Below, piece after piece: positions 11,640 through 25,200 of a DNA stretch of 64,000 nt (its first letter is position 1; each line of letters opens with the position of its first letter). Origin of the DNA: Channa striata (lineage: Eukaryota > Chordata > Actinopteri > Anabantiformes > Channidae). The stretch lies in the NCBI GenBank assembly GCA_033026295.1, contig CM065172.1, positions 15,681,165 to 15,745,164 of the forward strand, read 5' to 3'. The position numbers and the translations under genes were made by a program. The notes under the pieces were generated by a model, which did no database searches, had not been told where the DNA came from, and was given only the letters and a program-made list of their open reading frames with translations.

Positions 11640-13665
11640 TATTAGTTCTGTTAGATCTTGCTGCATTTGACACCATTGATCACAACATTTGATTACAGAG
11701 AATAGCACAGGAAACTGGGATTAAAGGAACTGCACTATGTTTAAATCATATCTATCAGACAGCTTCGAATTTGCTCATGGTAATGATGAGTCTTCCATGC
11801 ACACAACAGTTAGTTATGGAGTTCCACAAGGCTCTGTGTTAGGACCAATACTTTTTACTCTATATATGTCTCCTCTAGGCAAATTTCAATTGATGAAAAC
11901 CAGATGAAACAAATTAATTAAACTACAAGCATATCTAAAAGACATAAAGATCTGGATGTCCTATAATTTCCTTCTTCTAAACTCAGATAAAATGGAATTT
12001 ATTGTGTTTTGGCCTAAAAATCACATAAATATATTGCCCAACCATAATGTTACATTAGATGACATAACTCTGGCCCCCAGTACTACTGCATGGAATCTCT
12101 GAGTAATTTTTGACCAGGATTTGTCATTTACTTCACATATCTGAACTAATCTCTAGAACAGCCTTCCAACTATAGAACATTGCAAAAATTAGGAGCATCC
12201 TGTCTCAAAGCGATGCTGAAAAACTGGTTCATGCATTTGTTACTTCTAGATTGGACTACTTTAATTCTCTACTTTCAGGCTGCCCCAGTAACTCTCTAAA
12301 AACCTTCAATTGATCCAAAATGCTGCAGCAACATTACTAACTGGTATTTGTAAGAGAGATTATATTTTGCCTTCTCTAGCTTCTCTCCTTTGGCTTCCCG
12401 TTAAATGTAGAATAGAATTTAAAACCCTTCTTCTTACCTATAAAACTCTAAATGGTCGAGCTCCTACCTAAAAGATCTCCTAGACCCATATCATCCTAAT
12501 AGACCACTTCGGTCTCAGAATGCAGGCCTACTTGTGGTTCCCAGAATTTCCAGTAGAAGTAGAATGGGAGGCAGAGCCTTTAGCTATCAAGCTCCTCTCC
12601 CGTGGAACCAGCTCCCAGTCCAGATTCAGGAAGCAGACACCCTCTTTACCTTTAGGCTCAAAACTTTCCTCTTTGATAAAGCCTATAGTTAGTTATAGTC
12701 ATGCTGCTATTGTCGTGATTCAGTCCCTCACTTCCACTTCCTCTTCTGGACTTTTATTTCATTGTCTTTTTCATCACGTTCTGTTTTCATTCCATAGTTA
12801 ACTTTACCAATTTCACCAATCACTGGCTTTAATTGTTTTCACCTGTTTCCCCAGCCTATTTATACCTGCCCTTCACCTCAGATTGGACCAGATTCTTGTC
12901 ATTACTCCCTATGGAAACTTGCTGCTCTGTATTACTGGATCTCTGCTGTTCACATTACATACTCAAGCTTATTTGGACTCTTTGCCCTTTTTCCCCATGG
13001 TCTGAGGTTTGGTCTTTGTGTGTTTATTTGGCTTCCCTGTGTGCTCTGTTCAGTTTGTGTCCTCTTGCCATTTCGGTCTGCCCCGTTTCCCCCTTCTCTC
13101 TCGGGTTCTTCTTTAATTTAGTTAAGTGTACAGATTGTGTTCTCTCTTTCCCTTTTGGTTTTAAATAAAGTTCACTCCCTCTCGTCCTGTTACCTTTTTG
13201 GGTCCTCTCAAATACACCCAGACCTTGAACTGCTGGGGACTCAATGCACTGATCCACTTTCCTCCTCTCAGCCCATATCTATATATCACCACTGTCTGAC
13301 ATTAACTCTCTATGTCTTCTTTCTCCCATAGTTGTGCTTCTCCCTCTCTGTCTTCCTCTCTCTGTCCCTGTCTTCAGGAGTCCCCAGCTTTGGAGCTGTG
13401 TGTCTTCCAGTGCGCAGGTCCTACCAAATTGCCCAATGTTTTCCACTCAGCCCAACCGGTCAAGGCAGATGTCCGCCCACCCTGAGCATGGCTCTGCTGG
13501 AGGTTTCTTCCGTTAAAGGGAGTTTTTCTTCTTCACTGTTGCCTATAGCTGCTTAAGGGGGTTTGTTGGGTTTTCTTAAATGTCTGTATAGTATTGACTT
13601 TGTTATGTAAAGAGCCTTGAGATGACTTTGTTGTAAATTGGTGCAATATAAATAAAGTTGAATTC
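11640..13665 (+). mobile_element. L2-like LINE copy, degenerate, with intact-looking 3' end
   Basis: Forward-strand relics run in order. First comes an RT block (about 11640-11870, decayed 'LLDLAAFDTIDHN' and 'GVPQGSVLGPILFTLYM'). The 3' RT/C-terminal block follows (about 11930-12690, containing RPLRSQNAGLLVVPRIS). The 3' UTR ends 'gcaatataaataaagttgaattc', the usual fish L2-type terminus. Many stops and frameshifts make it inactive. It is interrupted by an unrelated segment at about 12712-13225. The same element type occurs reversed at the window's left edge. Confidence 0.8.
12712..13225 (+). mobile_element. Nested insertion inside the L2-like LINE 3' UTR
   Basis: Against the LINE copy at the window start, the 3' UTR is continuous up to 'atgctgctat' (about 12711) and resumes at 'ctgctgggga' (about 13230). 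The roughly 515 bp between starts TGTCGTGATT, is pyrimidine-rich, contains a 'tttaaataaagttca' poly(A)-type signal near 13160, and has no long coding frame I trust. A solo LTR or SINE-like element would fit. A target duplication is not clear. Confidence 0.5.
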
Positions 13666-13869
13666 AAAAAAAGAATTGTTGAAACAGAAATATGAATTTA
13701 ATTACTGTTTTTGCCTTATTGAAATTTCTGTCTGAGAGCCAAGCTAAGAGTTGTCAAAAACTTTATTCTTTAATTACATTTACAAATCTAGACAGAATAT
13801 TCAATAATTAGATCTTTCAGCAACTTAAATAAAACAGGTTTCAGCTGATCAAATTTAGTTTTATCTGAG

Positions 13870-14460
13870 AATTTGAACCAAGATTTGCTGGATGAAAAAT
13901 TCATCATTGCCAACATTTTCTTGGGAAGCAACAATAACAATGCAATAGATCGTTCCTTCCAGCGTTTTTATCACCATCTCGAGTCCTAACATAGCCATAT
14001 GTACAGAATAATTTTCCCCAGAGATGACAATTTTGAAACGTTTGCCAAATGAGCCATTTAACAGTCCTTGTGAAACAGATTTCTGGTGACCATAACACTT
14101 GCACCTTCTGAAACTTCAAATCATTTTTAGCTCCTTGGAAGGGTTTAGCTTGTCTTGCCATTCGTCCAGTTCGTGGGCCTTTTTTATAATCATCAGCATA
14201 AATTTTTGCGACGTCAAAATGAAGTTCAGCTAGTATTTTGAAGATGTGATCATCTACTTGATTGTTAGTTCCAAAGATGGGCATCATTATATATACATCA
14301 TAGGCACAAGCAAAAGGTTCAGTAATAGTCTGTGACAGCAATACTCTATCATCTGCTTCAGACAATTCTTCTGATTTTACTTTCCCACGTATCCTGTTCA
14401 ACATCACAGCAAATACATCATCTTTCTGACACATGATCTCAGTAAGTGGAATCACATAGA
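13870..14460 (-). mobile_element. PIF1-like helicase fragment, Helitron-type
   Basis: On the minus strand a 183-codon frame carries IPLTEIMCQKDDVFA, LLSQTITEP, FGTNNQVDDHIFKILAEL and ADDYKKGPRTGRMARQ. These resemble the C-terminal part of the PIF1-like helicases found in fish Helitrons and related repeats. The homology then continues in another frame (a 'VTRNL'-like segment) with stops, so the piece is broken. No Helitron termini or Rep domain are seen. Confidence 0.6.
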
Positions 14461-15299
14461 GTTGGAATCGTTTTATGTTGTTAAAATACGTTTGGAAATG
14501 GCCCCTATTACTTTGTGCGCTGATGATAGCTAATGCAAAATAATTGTATTAATTTTATATTCTGAATGGAGGTCTATGGGAGTCTTTGATGCTTACTCAG
14601 TTTTGAGGGTTGTAAAACTATAGAGATGGAAAACATTACTGAAATGAAATGTGTTTTTGCAGTGGTTTTAATTAATAATTATTAAATGTTTAAATCTTAT
14701 AGCTGAAAAGTCTTGAGAACTTTCAACTTCACTCCAGCAAAGGCTGCAAACGCTGTAGCAGCTGTTTGCAGCAGGTAGCTTTCAGCAATCCCACGCATTC
14801 TTCAGGGAATGCAGTATTCTAGTTGCCTTTGAAGTTTGCAGAACCAGTTGTCAAGGAAACGACTGTTTTTATTGCAACAAGGTAGTAAGGGAAAGCCAAT
14901 GTGTGGCTGTGGAGATACATGGTTTCTTATCATGTTCTGTGTAACTATTGGTTATCATATCGACGCATTCTGGGGAATTTGTCATCAGATTAGTTGTGGA
15001 AATTAAAATTTATTCACAAATTCCTCTGAAATGAATAATTGTTGGACCACTGGACACAAGGAAGCCTGCCTCTAGATTTAGCAAGAAACTATCTCTACAT
15101 GGATTAAACACGTGAATTAACAGTCGGTGGAACGAGGAGAAAGGCTCTTCCTAAAGTAAGTGGATTTACACTTCCTGAGTTGTGAATACAAGAAAGGAAA
15201 CTGGACTTAACCGTTTTAAACAATGTTATGTTAAAACTATATATAACATTGAATATTCTGTCAGAAAAGCTAACTGGGTAAGTTAACAAGTTGAAAGTG
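14461..15299. other. Interval with no recognisable gene
   Basis: AT-rich sequence between two transposon fragments. I see no long frame, RNA gene or clear repeat structure. Confidence 0.4.
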
Positions 15300-15897
15300 A
15301 ATCATGGAAAAGGAATTTGTTCAGCTATAATGTCAGGCAAAGCCAACTAGACAAGCCATCAAGAATGCTTTGCTAAGACAGATAAATACATGAAATCCCA
15401 AAGTAGGACAGAGAAAAAGGACATGATAAAGGACGATGATTGCTGTGTGGAGGTGGTGGAAACCAAATTCATCACAGAGTACAACCAACTGTCAGGTGAT
15501 TTTTGAGATATAAATTTTTCAGTTGAAGAATTACTCCACAAGCATAAATTAGAAGAGGAAATAAATAGTGATCAGCAATGCTGGTTTGAGCCAAGGGCAA
15601 CTTCATTTAGAACATTTTGTGACAATGTTGCTCACGTCAGTGCATAGAGGAATAAACAAAGCAAGTGAGGATGTAAGTCCTGAAGACAGTGTGTCTGTGG
15701 TCTCCTCCAGAAGATCCACGTGGTCTGATCATTCTGTAGCATCTTCAGCTGTACACCTTAAAGCTGAACTAAAAAAAAGGGCAGCTGTATTAGCTAAGGC
15801 TGAGGCATTAAAGCAAAAACAACAAGGGACATATTCATTCCAAATTTCAAAACTTGAAGTGATCTCCTATATGAAACTAAACTCCCTTACCTTTTAA
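15300..15897 (+). mobile_element. Gag-like fragment of an LTR retrotransposon (BEL/Pao-like)
   Basis: A frame at 15568-15897 contains a Ser-rich stretch (SVSVVSSRRSTWSDHSVAS) followed by an Ala/Lys-rich helix (LKKRAAVLAKAEALKQKQQ). This arrangement is typical of the N-terminal Gag region of fish BEL/Pao-type elements. Upstream, another frame reads 'CWFEPRATSFRTFCDNV'-like text, so the fragment is frameshifted. No LTRs or pol are seen. The family call is from memory. Confidence 0.4.
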
Positions 15898-16329
15898 TTC
15901 ATATGATCAACACAACTAAAAACACAGAGAAGAAGCTGAAATTAATTTTAGACCCACAGACAAAATGTTATATTTCAGCTCTGCATCTTCACCAAACATT
16001 TATTTATGCAAACAAAATTCCATCAAATTAGCTACTTACCTTCTTCACTAGTACTGATTGTGCCATTTTTTCAGTTGAAATAAATGGCTCAGTCCCAGCG
16101 TTTTAATTAGGAAAACAGAGTTGTGTACCCTCTGTTGGTTATTTGGCCACAGTCCAGCAAAGATAAAGTACAAAATTTGGGGGTGAAAGTGAAATTGTAT
16201 TTGGAAAGTATTCCAGAGCCATTGTTTGTCGAACTGGCCTATTTATTTCCATGTGTCCTTTATCCACAGAGCCCAAGGTTACTTAGTTTGGCCAGATGTG
16301 GAAATAAAGTATGTGGTATGTTATAGGCC

Positions 16330-16480
16330 TTAAGGGGACAACTACAGGAGAAAGAAGACAGAGTTAATGTCAGAGAGTGGTGACATTTAAATGTGGGCTG
16401 AGAGGAAAGTGGCTCAGTGCAGAGTCCCCCAGCAGTCAAAGCCTATATCAGCATGACTATAACTAACTTTAAGTTTTAAA
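16330..16480 (-). repeat. L2-like LINE 3' UTR fragment
   Basis: The block 'gacagagttaatgtcagaga' through 'cagcatgactataactaac' matches the 3' UTR text at positions 10-150 of this window, in the same orientation. No ORF part is attached. Confidence 0.7.
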
Positions 16481-16847
16481 GAGAGTCTGTAATTTCATTT
16501 TTGATAAGATCAATTCTCCTAGACAATGTGTATTCCTATAGTCAGATTATTAAAGATATCTACGACATTGTCAAATAGAAATTTCAAGTAATCTACAACT
16601 TTAATTTTAAAAACTAAAACTGACGTTTAATGGCAAGACTGGGTATATGTTCCACATATCTGTAATTCAATTGTGAATCAAAGACAACATTTTTTAATAT
16701 TCACAATTGTTATTTCTGATATCCACGTAAATTTTTGATAATCATGTGTAATGGGCTTTCAATTCCAGTTATCCACATCATTTAAGATATCCACAATCTA
16801 GGATAGAATTCTTAGTAGGTAAAAGTCTGTGAAGCATTTCAGATATC

Positions 16848-18101
16848 TACAACCCCAATTCCAAAAAAGTTGAGAGGATGTGTGAAACATACATACAAAT
16901 AGAATGCAATGATTTGCAAATCTCATCAAACCATATTTTAGAATTTGATGGCAGTGACACATATCAAAAAAGTTTGAATAGGGTGGTGTTTACCATTGTG
17001 TAGCATCCCCTCTTCCTTTAACAACTGTCTATAAATGTCTGGGAAGTGTGGAGACCAGTTGCTGGAGTTTAGAATGTTCTCCCATTCTTGTCTGATGCAA
17101 CATTCTAGCTGCTCAACAGTCCGGGCCTTTGTTTCCGGATTTTTCAGTTTATGATGCACCAAATGTTTTCTGTTGGTGAAAGGTACGGACTGCAGAAAGG
17201 CCAGTTCAGCACCCGGACTCTTCTCCTGCAAAGCCAACACAGCCTGCTGTGATGGATGCAGTATGTGGTTCAGATTGTTTTGCTCTCAGGCCTTCCCTGA
17301 AAGAGACATTGTCTGAAAGGGAGTAGATGTTGCTCTAAAACCTCCATGTTCTTTTCAGCATTGATGGCGCCTTTCCACTAATGCAGCCCCATACCATCAG
17401 AGATACAGGCTTTTGAACTGTTTACTAATAAGAAGCTGGATGGTCTCTCTCCTGGTTTCAAAAAACAATTTAAAATTTTGATTCATCTGACCACGGAACA
17501 GGTTTCAATTTTGCCTCAGACAGTTTTAAATTATCTTCGGCTCAGAAAACACAGTCCATGCAGTGATGTTCCGTAGAGAATCGTGCCTTTTTTAATGCAG
17601 TGCTGCCTGAGGGCCCGAAGATCACACGCATCCAATTTAGACCTTCAGCTTTGCACAGAGATTCCTCCTGATTCTCTGAACCTTTGTATGATATTATATA
17701 CTGTGGACAGTGGGATACTCCAAGTTCATCATAATTTTACTTTGAGAAACGTTTTTCTGAAATTGTTCCACAATTTTTAGATGCAGTCTGTTGCAGAACT
17801 TCTGCCCATCTTAACATTCGAGATGCTCCACCTCTCTGAAATGCTCTTTTAAAGTTACTGACCTGTTGCCAATTAACCTAATCATCTGTCAAACCCTCCA
17901 TTTGTTTAGTAGTAATTACTTCTCCAGCTTTTTGTTGCCCCTCTTCCAACTATTCTGAGATGTGTTGCTGCCATCAAATTCAAAATGAGCCAATATTTTC
18001 CATTAAATTTTAAAATGTCTCTTTCAACATGATTTGCGAATCATTGTTTTCTGTTTTAATTCGGTTTCACACATCCTCTTGTCGTTTGAATTGAGGTTGT
18101 A
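16848..18101. mobile_element. DNA transposon copy with long terminal inverted repeats
   Basis: The left end starts 'caaccccaattccaaaaaag' and continues through 'ggatgtgtgaaac' and 'caatgatttgcaaatc'. The right end, reverse-complemented, reads 'caacctcaattcaaacgaca', 'ggatgtgtgaaac' and 'caatgattcgcaaatca'. The TIRs are therefore about 75 bp and diverged. TA lies outside both ends, which would fit a TA target duplication. The interior (about 1.1 kb) has one 100-codon minus-strand frame with no transposase motif I recognise. This is a common fish repeat type whose superfamily I cannot state. Confidence 0.7.
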
Positions 18102-18149
18102 CAATGGATTTGTTACTTGTCATAATGTGCTAGTTGTGCCTCATTGTGC

Positions 18150-18680
18150 AGGTACAATCAGACGTCTCTGCTCGGGCTGCTCAGGCCACTACGGCAGGGA
18201 TCGGTTTTACCGGTGACCCTGTTCAATCCGCGGCGGGTCTCACAGTTTCCCTCCACATGCTGCTGTAGAAAACTGAGCCCGTTGCTGCGACGCACAGCAA
18301 ACGGCTTGTGCGTGAATCAACTTCTACAAGTTTAAATCTCACAAACGCGAATCACAGTTTCGAAGGGAAGCCGACGTGCGTCTTACGTCACTCCCCACGT
18401 CACGCTGCGGAGAGCGGCAAGCCGGTGCCTGAGTGAAATGTTCTGGAGTCGCGTCCAGAGCCGGATAACAATGCACGGAGGGTCCGCCACCGCCTGGTCC
18501 ACACGGCCGTGCCTGAACATAGTCCGGGGCAGGGTGTCACCAGTCCGGCTTGTTTGGCTTTTATTTTGCTCCACCCTCCGCATGTCAAATAAAGTCTCTG
18601 TCAAGTTACCTACGATATCAAGTCTGACACCGGAAAAGGTTTTACGTAAAGTCACCGAATCAGTTAGTGCAATAGTAAGG
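18150..18680. other. CpG-rich segment upstream of samhd1, identity unclear
   Basis: Unlike its AT-rich surroundings this block is rich in CG dinucleotides. It has overlapping open frames on both strands (18438-18683 +, 18383-18655 -). The + frame runs into a possible donor ('gtaag/gtaaaa' near 18678). It could be a CpG-island promoter, a first exon of another transcript, or part of a repeat. I do not recognise either peptide. Confidence 0.3.
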
Positions 18681-18939
18681 TAAAAAAAAAAACGGGTATA
18701 AAGTATATTTAATGCTTTGCTACATAAGAATAAAATAGCAAAATGGAAATAAATATCTTAACACTGGTTATTTACTTAACCCTTGTGCCCTCGTCTGGCA
18801 TTTTTGTACAGTTGATGATCATTTAGGCATAAAACCATGCATTCTGTAGTGTCCGCATTTTCAGTTTGAATAATCCACATATTCCAACAGATTCAAGCTA
18901 TATTATCGAGGCGTATCAGGTGGCCTCGAGTGATTTGAC

Positions 18940-18962
18940 TGTGTGTGTGTGTGTGTGTGTGT
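18940..18962. repeat. (GT)n microsatellite
   Basis: Short GT tract about 280 bp upstream of the samhd1 start codon. Confidence 0.9.
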
Positions 18963-19239
18963 GGTGGTAGTAAAGTAGTTTTCAGCGAGCAGCAAAGTAT
19001 CGGATAAAGTTTCATCAGACCTTTATTTTGAAATCAGTGAGCGGAAGCAGTGCGGGTTTCGGTTGACATTGACTCTCCCGGTGCAGAAACAAAACCCGGG
19101 TGTTTTCTCCGACTCTCTGTCTTCTGTGCAGAAATACGATCAGCTGTGGGAGTCGTGGCGGGGAAACGCTGTTGCCGGTAATTTTGCAGCCCTCTTTTCT
19201 TCGGACCAACTCCAGTTATCGTCTGCTTGTAAAATCACC

Positions 19240-22200
19240 ATGGACAATCGGAAGCGTCCGCTGGCGGCGGTTGCGGGTCGAAGTGACAGCTTCAAAACGC
19301 CGGAGAAGAGGGTGTCAATGGTCCCGGTCCCGGTCCCGGTGCCGGACTCGGACTACACGCGATGGGGAGTGGAGGAAACGTGTCTGTACCTGCGAAGAGA
19401 AGGTCTCGGACAATGGGAAGATGCATTTAGAGGTTGGTTTTGTGGTTTGACATTTCCGTAAATAAACAATTTGTATCTAATCGATTTTGATCTAAAAGCA
19501 AAAATATTTGTGCATTAATATAAATTTATGTTTGCTGTGTTTTTGAGGTCAAAGAATCTCCGGCGTCGGGCTGGGCTATCTGGGTCATGCTGAGCTGGAG
19601 AAGATGGGCATAGAGTAAGTTCTTCCTCATGTTAAACCGAGTTGTGACATTTCTCAAATGTCCTCAGCCTCGTTGGTCAAATCTGTGTATTATAATAGAT
19701 AGGCAGATCACTAGGCTACATAATTTTAAAAATCTAGATGATAACATCTAATAGAAATGATAATTATCTAGGTTTTTAGTGTTTATAATAGATGTGAATG
19801 GTCTGTCTGAGTTGCCTGGGAGGTTAATCAGCCATTTTGTGGGTGGGACCACATGTGAACACGGTCAGTTTGACCTGAACCAGTAACACCAGCAATAGTA
19901 GTAGGTTCAAGACCACAAGACCCTGAACTGGTTCACTTTGATCTTTCACTCATCACTTCTGCATCTTCATCTCTTTCACAACATCCATTCTCCATTTTCC
20001 TACTTTGTTCTGTCTAGGTGCCTTGGTGACCGTCTGCAGATCCTAATAACCCTCAGGAAGCTGTGGCAGATAGAAGCACAGCCAAGCAAGGTAACAACTC
20101 CAGAACAGTGCTAGACTTTCAAGGCTGCGTAGATAAGAAACACAAAAACAGAACAAGGAAGAGAAGTTTGTAGGATAAACTTGTGATGTGTAAAAACACC
20201 ACAATTGTTCCTTTTTTTCGCCCCAGTTCTCTGTTTTTCATCAGGTGGAAGCTTTACTTGAGTGTTACCATTATTCGTTCTTAAACAAGCTACAAAGCGT
20301 TTAGGACTCTGCTGCCTTCTAACTCAAATGATGAGCGTTTGATGTTGTTTCACTGGTTCCCTTGTTGTTCTGTAATTGATTTCCGCATTTATGATCACGT
20401 ACCTTGCAACACTACTGAGCTAAAAGTCAAGGGGAGCCAAGCCTCAGCCTCAAGCCAAGCCTCAAGCCACTGAGGGACACTGGAATCATTTTTTTGTTTT
20501 GCCTGCTTCTAGGTGTTCAATGATCCGATCCACGGGCACATAGAGCTGCACCCACTTCTCATCAAAATCATTGACACACCTCAGTTCCAGAGACTGCGAA
20601 ACATCAAGCAGCTAGGAGGGGCCTACTTTGTTTTCCCTGGAGCCTCTCACAATCGCTTTGAGCACTCCATCGGGTACGTCCTTATAAATGCAGTGTGTAA
20701 TAATTGGATCATTATTGCTTCACTGTTAAATACACATTAGGAGTAAAATCCAGTAGAGTCCAGACACTAAAGGGGGGAACATGTACAGAAAGGAGGAAAT
20801 AATATTTTTTAAAATTCATAATGACCCCTCATTGTGTGTGGGCACAGCGTGGGTCACTTGGCAGGACGACTTGTACAAGCTCTGAATAAGAGGCAGCCAG
20901 AACTCCTCATCTCTCACAGAGACATCCTGTGCGTGCAAATCGCCGGGCTCTGCCACGACCTAGGTGAGTACTCAGGTCTTCACTTCTTTAATTGGTGCAG
21001 ACATGAGAGCGAGTGGAAGTGAAATGATCTTTAACATTCTAATATTTCTCCTTTTTCCAGGACACGGCCCATTTTCCCATATGTTTGATTCAATGTTCAT
21101 CCCCAAAGCTCGTCCGGATATTTCCTGGAAGGTAGGAAACTTACTACTGCATCATGAGAGCTTGTTTGTGCACCAGTGAGCATTTGTCCACATAATGGCA
21201 TTTATTTCCTCTGAATCATGCAAACATACGCCCACTACTCAAACAATATTAAAAACAAGTCTCCTCTTGTCAATTAATTTTCAGTGACTAACAAAATCTG
21301 GGTTTTTGTTCTGTTTGTTGAGGTTTAAGCCCTTGATGACTCTGCAGGAAACTAAACCAACACTAAACTAAAGTTACAACAAACTAACCCCTGAGTGCAT
21401 AACAGAAAAGTTGCATTTGTGCAAAGACCAACTGCGAATGGCTGACCTCAGCTCTAGAAGTTATTTATTTAATAAAAAAAAGAACTTCCCTATTCCATTG
21501 TTTTTAGTTTAAGAACAAGGAAATAAAAAAAAACACCAATTGTTTTTTGTGTCGGTCAGATGTTTCCAAAATGATGTCTGGAAAAACAGACTGCTGTTTG
21601 GCACAGCTATTTTTGAAAAAGCACTGGAAAAACCTTGAGCTCTCTGCAGAGAATGTTGAAGCTTGACTGCCAGTGTTTACTACACAGCATGATTTCTGTT
21701 ACCTAAATATTTTCATTGCACCAAAGTAACCTGTGAGTTTGATGCACACAGATACTGTCATCGTCACATTTGGTGAACTCTAAAACAGCTGGTGGTGTAG
21801 TTGTTAAAATACCAAGATCTCTCACCATAAGGACACAGTTGTCCCTCCTTTCACTTTCTTTTAATTGTTTAAGGACTTTGCAGTAAGAAATGTCTTTTCT
21901 TTTCTGTGGCACCAAATGGCATGATGTCACAACGATAAACAGGCTTTTTATTGGATGTACTCTCAATAAACTAAGTCTGCTAATGACAGGAACATACCAG
22001 CTGAGGGCTCTGATAGCAGTGTGTAGAGTGATAAGCTTCACTGATAACAGCTACTGACCACATGGTCACTACGTAAGCTATGGCCACAGGCCTGCCGTGT
22101 CGCAAACATGAACGATAAGGCAACCATTCACATTGGTATCCTGTAATGCTTCAGCTGAGATAAACACTTTCTGTTTGAGTGATGAGTCACTGTGCTTTCA

Positions 22201-25200
22201 GTTACACATTTAGACTGTCCACATTTCCAAATTAATGACATGAGGTGGTGTATGTTGCAGCATGAGAAAGCGTCAGTAGTCATGTTTGACCACCTGGTTA
22301 ATGACAATGATCTGAAGCCAGTGATGAAGCAGCACGGCCTGATGCTGCCAGAGGACCTGGACTTTATCAAGGAGCAGATTGCCGGACCACTGGAGACACA
22401 GGCAGGTCAAGGCAAGAAGGTACGTGTCTGTTCTGCCAACATCTGGAGTGTTACTACTGCAGGAACAAGAACATCCAGGCACTATGTTTTAGCTCCTGTA
22501 TGAGGAGGTAGCTCTTTCCAGAAGCTCAGGAACTTTAGTTGGTGGCTTTGCAGGGCTGACTATTGCTATGTGTGCTGCTTCAACTCGTCTGCAGCTTCAC
22601 TGACAGAAACAAGAAAGCTACAGCATCAATGTTGGTGCAAAGGTTGAACTTTTTGTTGTACAACCAGTTACAACACAAGCAAGTTGGAGTAGATAATAGC
22701 TGATAGGTAATTTTTTTAGCAAGCTACTCAATGAGCAAGTGTGTGACAGTAGAGAGAAGAAAGTGAGCCAAAAAAGAGGTAGTTGGCTTATGTTCTGAAG
22801 CAGAAATTAAATTGTCAAACACCAGCAGATCATCAGTTTATGCATATTTATGTTTGGGGTCATTCTTCTTGTTTTAGCTGTTGTTCTTTGTGTATCTTCT
22901 GTAATTGTTCAGACCCTATGAAACATTGAGAGCCACTGGAAACTAGACTCAAATCCCTTGTACACTTGAACATACTTATGATGTTGTTATTTTCGGTCAA
23001 CTCCACAGTGGCCATATAAAGGTCGACCAGAAGACAAGTCCTTCCTCTATGAAATTGTGGCAAACAAAAGGAATGGGATTGATGTGGACAAATGGGACTA
23101 CTTTGCCAGGTGGGACCTTGTTACTTGTTAGGTCCATTAAGAAAAACTTATAAAATTGAAATGATTAACTTTACATTTTCTTCACTGTGTTTCCTCAGGG
23201 ACTGCTGCCACCTGGGCATCCAGAACAACTTTGACTATCGCCGCTACATGAAGTTTGCCAGGGTGTTTGATGTGGACGGGCAGAAGAACATCTGCACTAG
23301 AGACAAGGTGCAGACTTTTTTTACATCTGTTCTTTGATCAGCTTTCACTCGCTGTTTAAACAGAAGTCTAACTACATTTACAGTTAGTCATTTGGCAGGC
23401 GCTTTTATGCAAAGCAGCTACCAAGTGAGTTTTGACTAGACTGAAATGTTGACAATTCTTTAACAGGAAGTGGGAAACCTGTATGACATGTTCCACACAA
23501 GGAACTGTCTCCACAGAAGAGCCTACCAGCACAAAGTGGGCAACATCATTGAGACTATGTAAGTAGCTGGTCGCTGTCATTCTCTTGCACAGTATGTAGC
23601 AAAATGCTTCAAAGATTGATAATGTGTTGGGTATGATTATCCAGGATTACAGAGGCCTTCTTAAAAGCAGATCCATACATCCAGATTGAAGGCTCGCAAG
23701 GGAAAATGTTCACTCTCTCCACAGCCATAGATGACATGAAGGCCTACACCAAGCTGACAGGTCTGTAGATGTGTGTGTGTTTGTGTGTGCTGTTGGCAAA
23801 TATTTGAGCTATATTAAGACACTGGTATGATTGGGCAGGATACACTAAGCATTTCTGGGCCATCTTTAGAAACATGGTGGACAGTTCAAAATAGCACAGT
23901 CATCTCATATCGATTATTCTCCTTCTCTCCCTGTTTGCTGTGGTTACTTGTTCCCAGCTGTGGCTGGTCCTTGCCAGCTGGCAGCTGGTATCAAGAGATG
24001 GTCCTGATTTTATCAAAATATGCATTTTCAAATGAAAACATCTGTATGTATGAGATATTTAAAAACTCCATCTTTTGTAAAATCTATCTGTATAAAATAT
24101 ATAATTGACTGTAATTAATGCTTCCTGTGTAAATATGTAGAGAGAGAGACTTCGCACTTGGTTTCCTTTACCTAACCTCATCCTGTTTATCTTGCAGATC
24201 ATGTGTTTGAGCAAATACTTAACTCCTCCTCTCAGGAGCTGGCTGAACCAAGGCAGATTCTGAAAAACGTCATCTGTCGACGCCTCTACAAGTGTCTGGG
24301 TCAAACTCAGGCAGAGAAACCAATGAAAGTTACTCAGGTGTGTGTTATTTGTTTTTTCTTTTTTTATGTCTGTATTGTAATGCACAAATACTCTTAATAC
24401 AATACTACATCGTAGTCACAGCTGACGAGCACCATATACTCACGTTTTTGCTTTTTTTTTTATCATAAATCAGTAACTATCTTTGTTAACAATTAGGTTT
24501 TGTTTAATCAACTTTGAGAAATGTGTTTTGATAAACTTTCTAATAAAATTAACTGGACATATTCGTTGTATTTTGTGGAAAAAATAAATCAAGTAACAAG
24601 ATCAGAATGAGATTTCGCTATATGAATATATGACATCACTGTAATTAAGAATCCAAGGTTCAATCTCTTATGTCACTGCTAAAAACTCTTTTCTCTAGGA
24701 GATGACTAAAAGCTGGGAAGAAAAGTTGTCTCGATCATTCCCTCAGAGTGGTGGCCATGACGTCGAGCTGCAGCCAGAGGACTTTGTAGTTACTGTGAGT
24801 TTTTAATGTAAAAAAAGTAGGCTAATGACTTGTGTTGAGACCAGTGCACTTGTAAATCTAAACATTGCCCCCCTGTCTTTTAGGTCATTGATTTGGACTA
24901 TGGAATGAAGGAAAAGAACCCCATCAACAATGTGCGATTCTATTGCAAGAATGACCTAACTAAAGTCATCCAAATACGCAAGAACCAGGTCAGAGCTGAG
25001 GCAAACCTTAATCTTTATTTATATGAGCGACCTACACATTCTAATGGATGTTCAGAATGCATCTCGTGTTCCTTTGAACGCACTGAATCTCTTTGTCACT
25101 GTCTTGTCCAATATTTATAGCTCAAAGTAAACTCTGTGCTACTGTCACTCCTGTCAGGTGTCAAAATTTCTCCCAGAGCAATTTGCCGAACAGCTGATCA

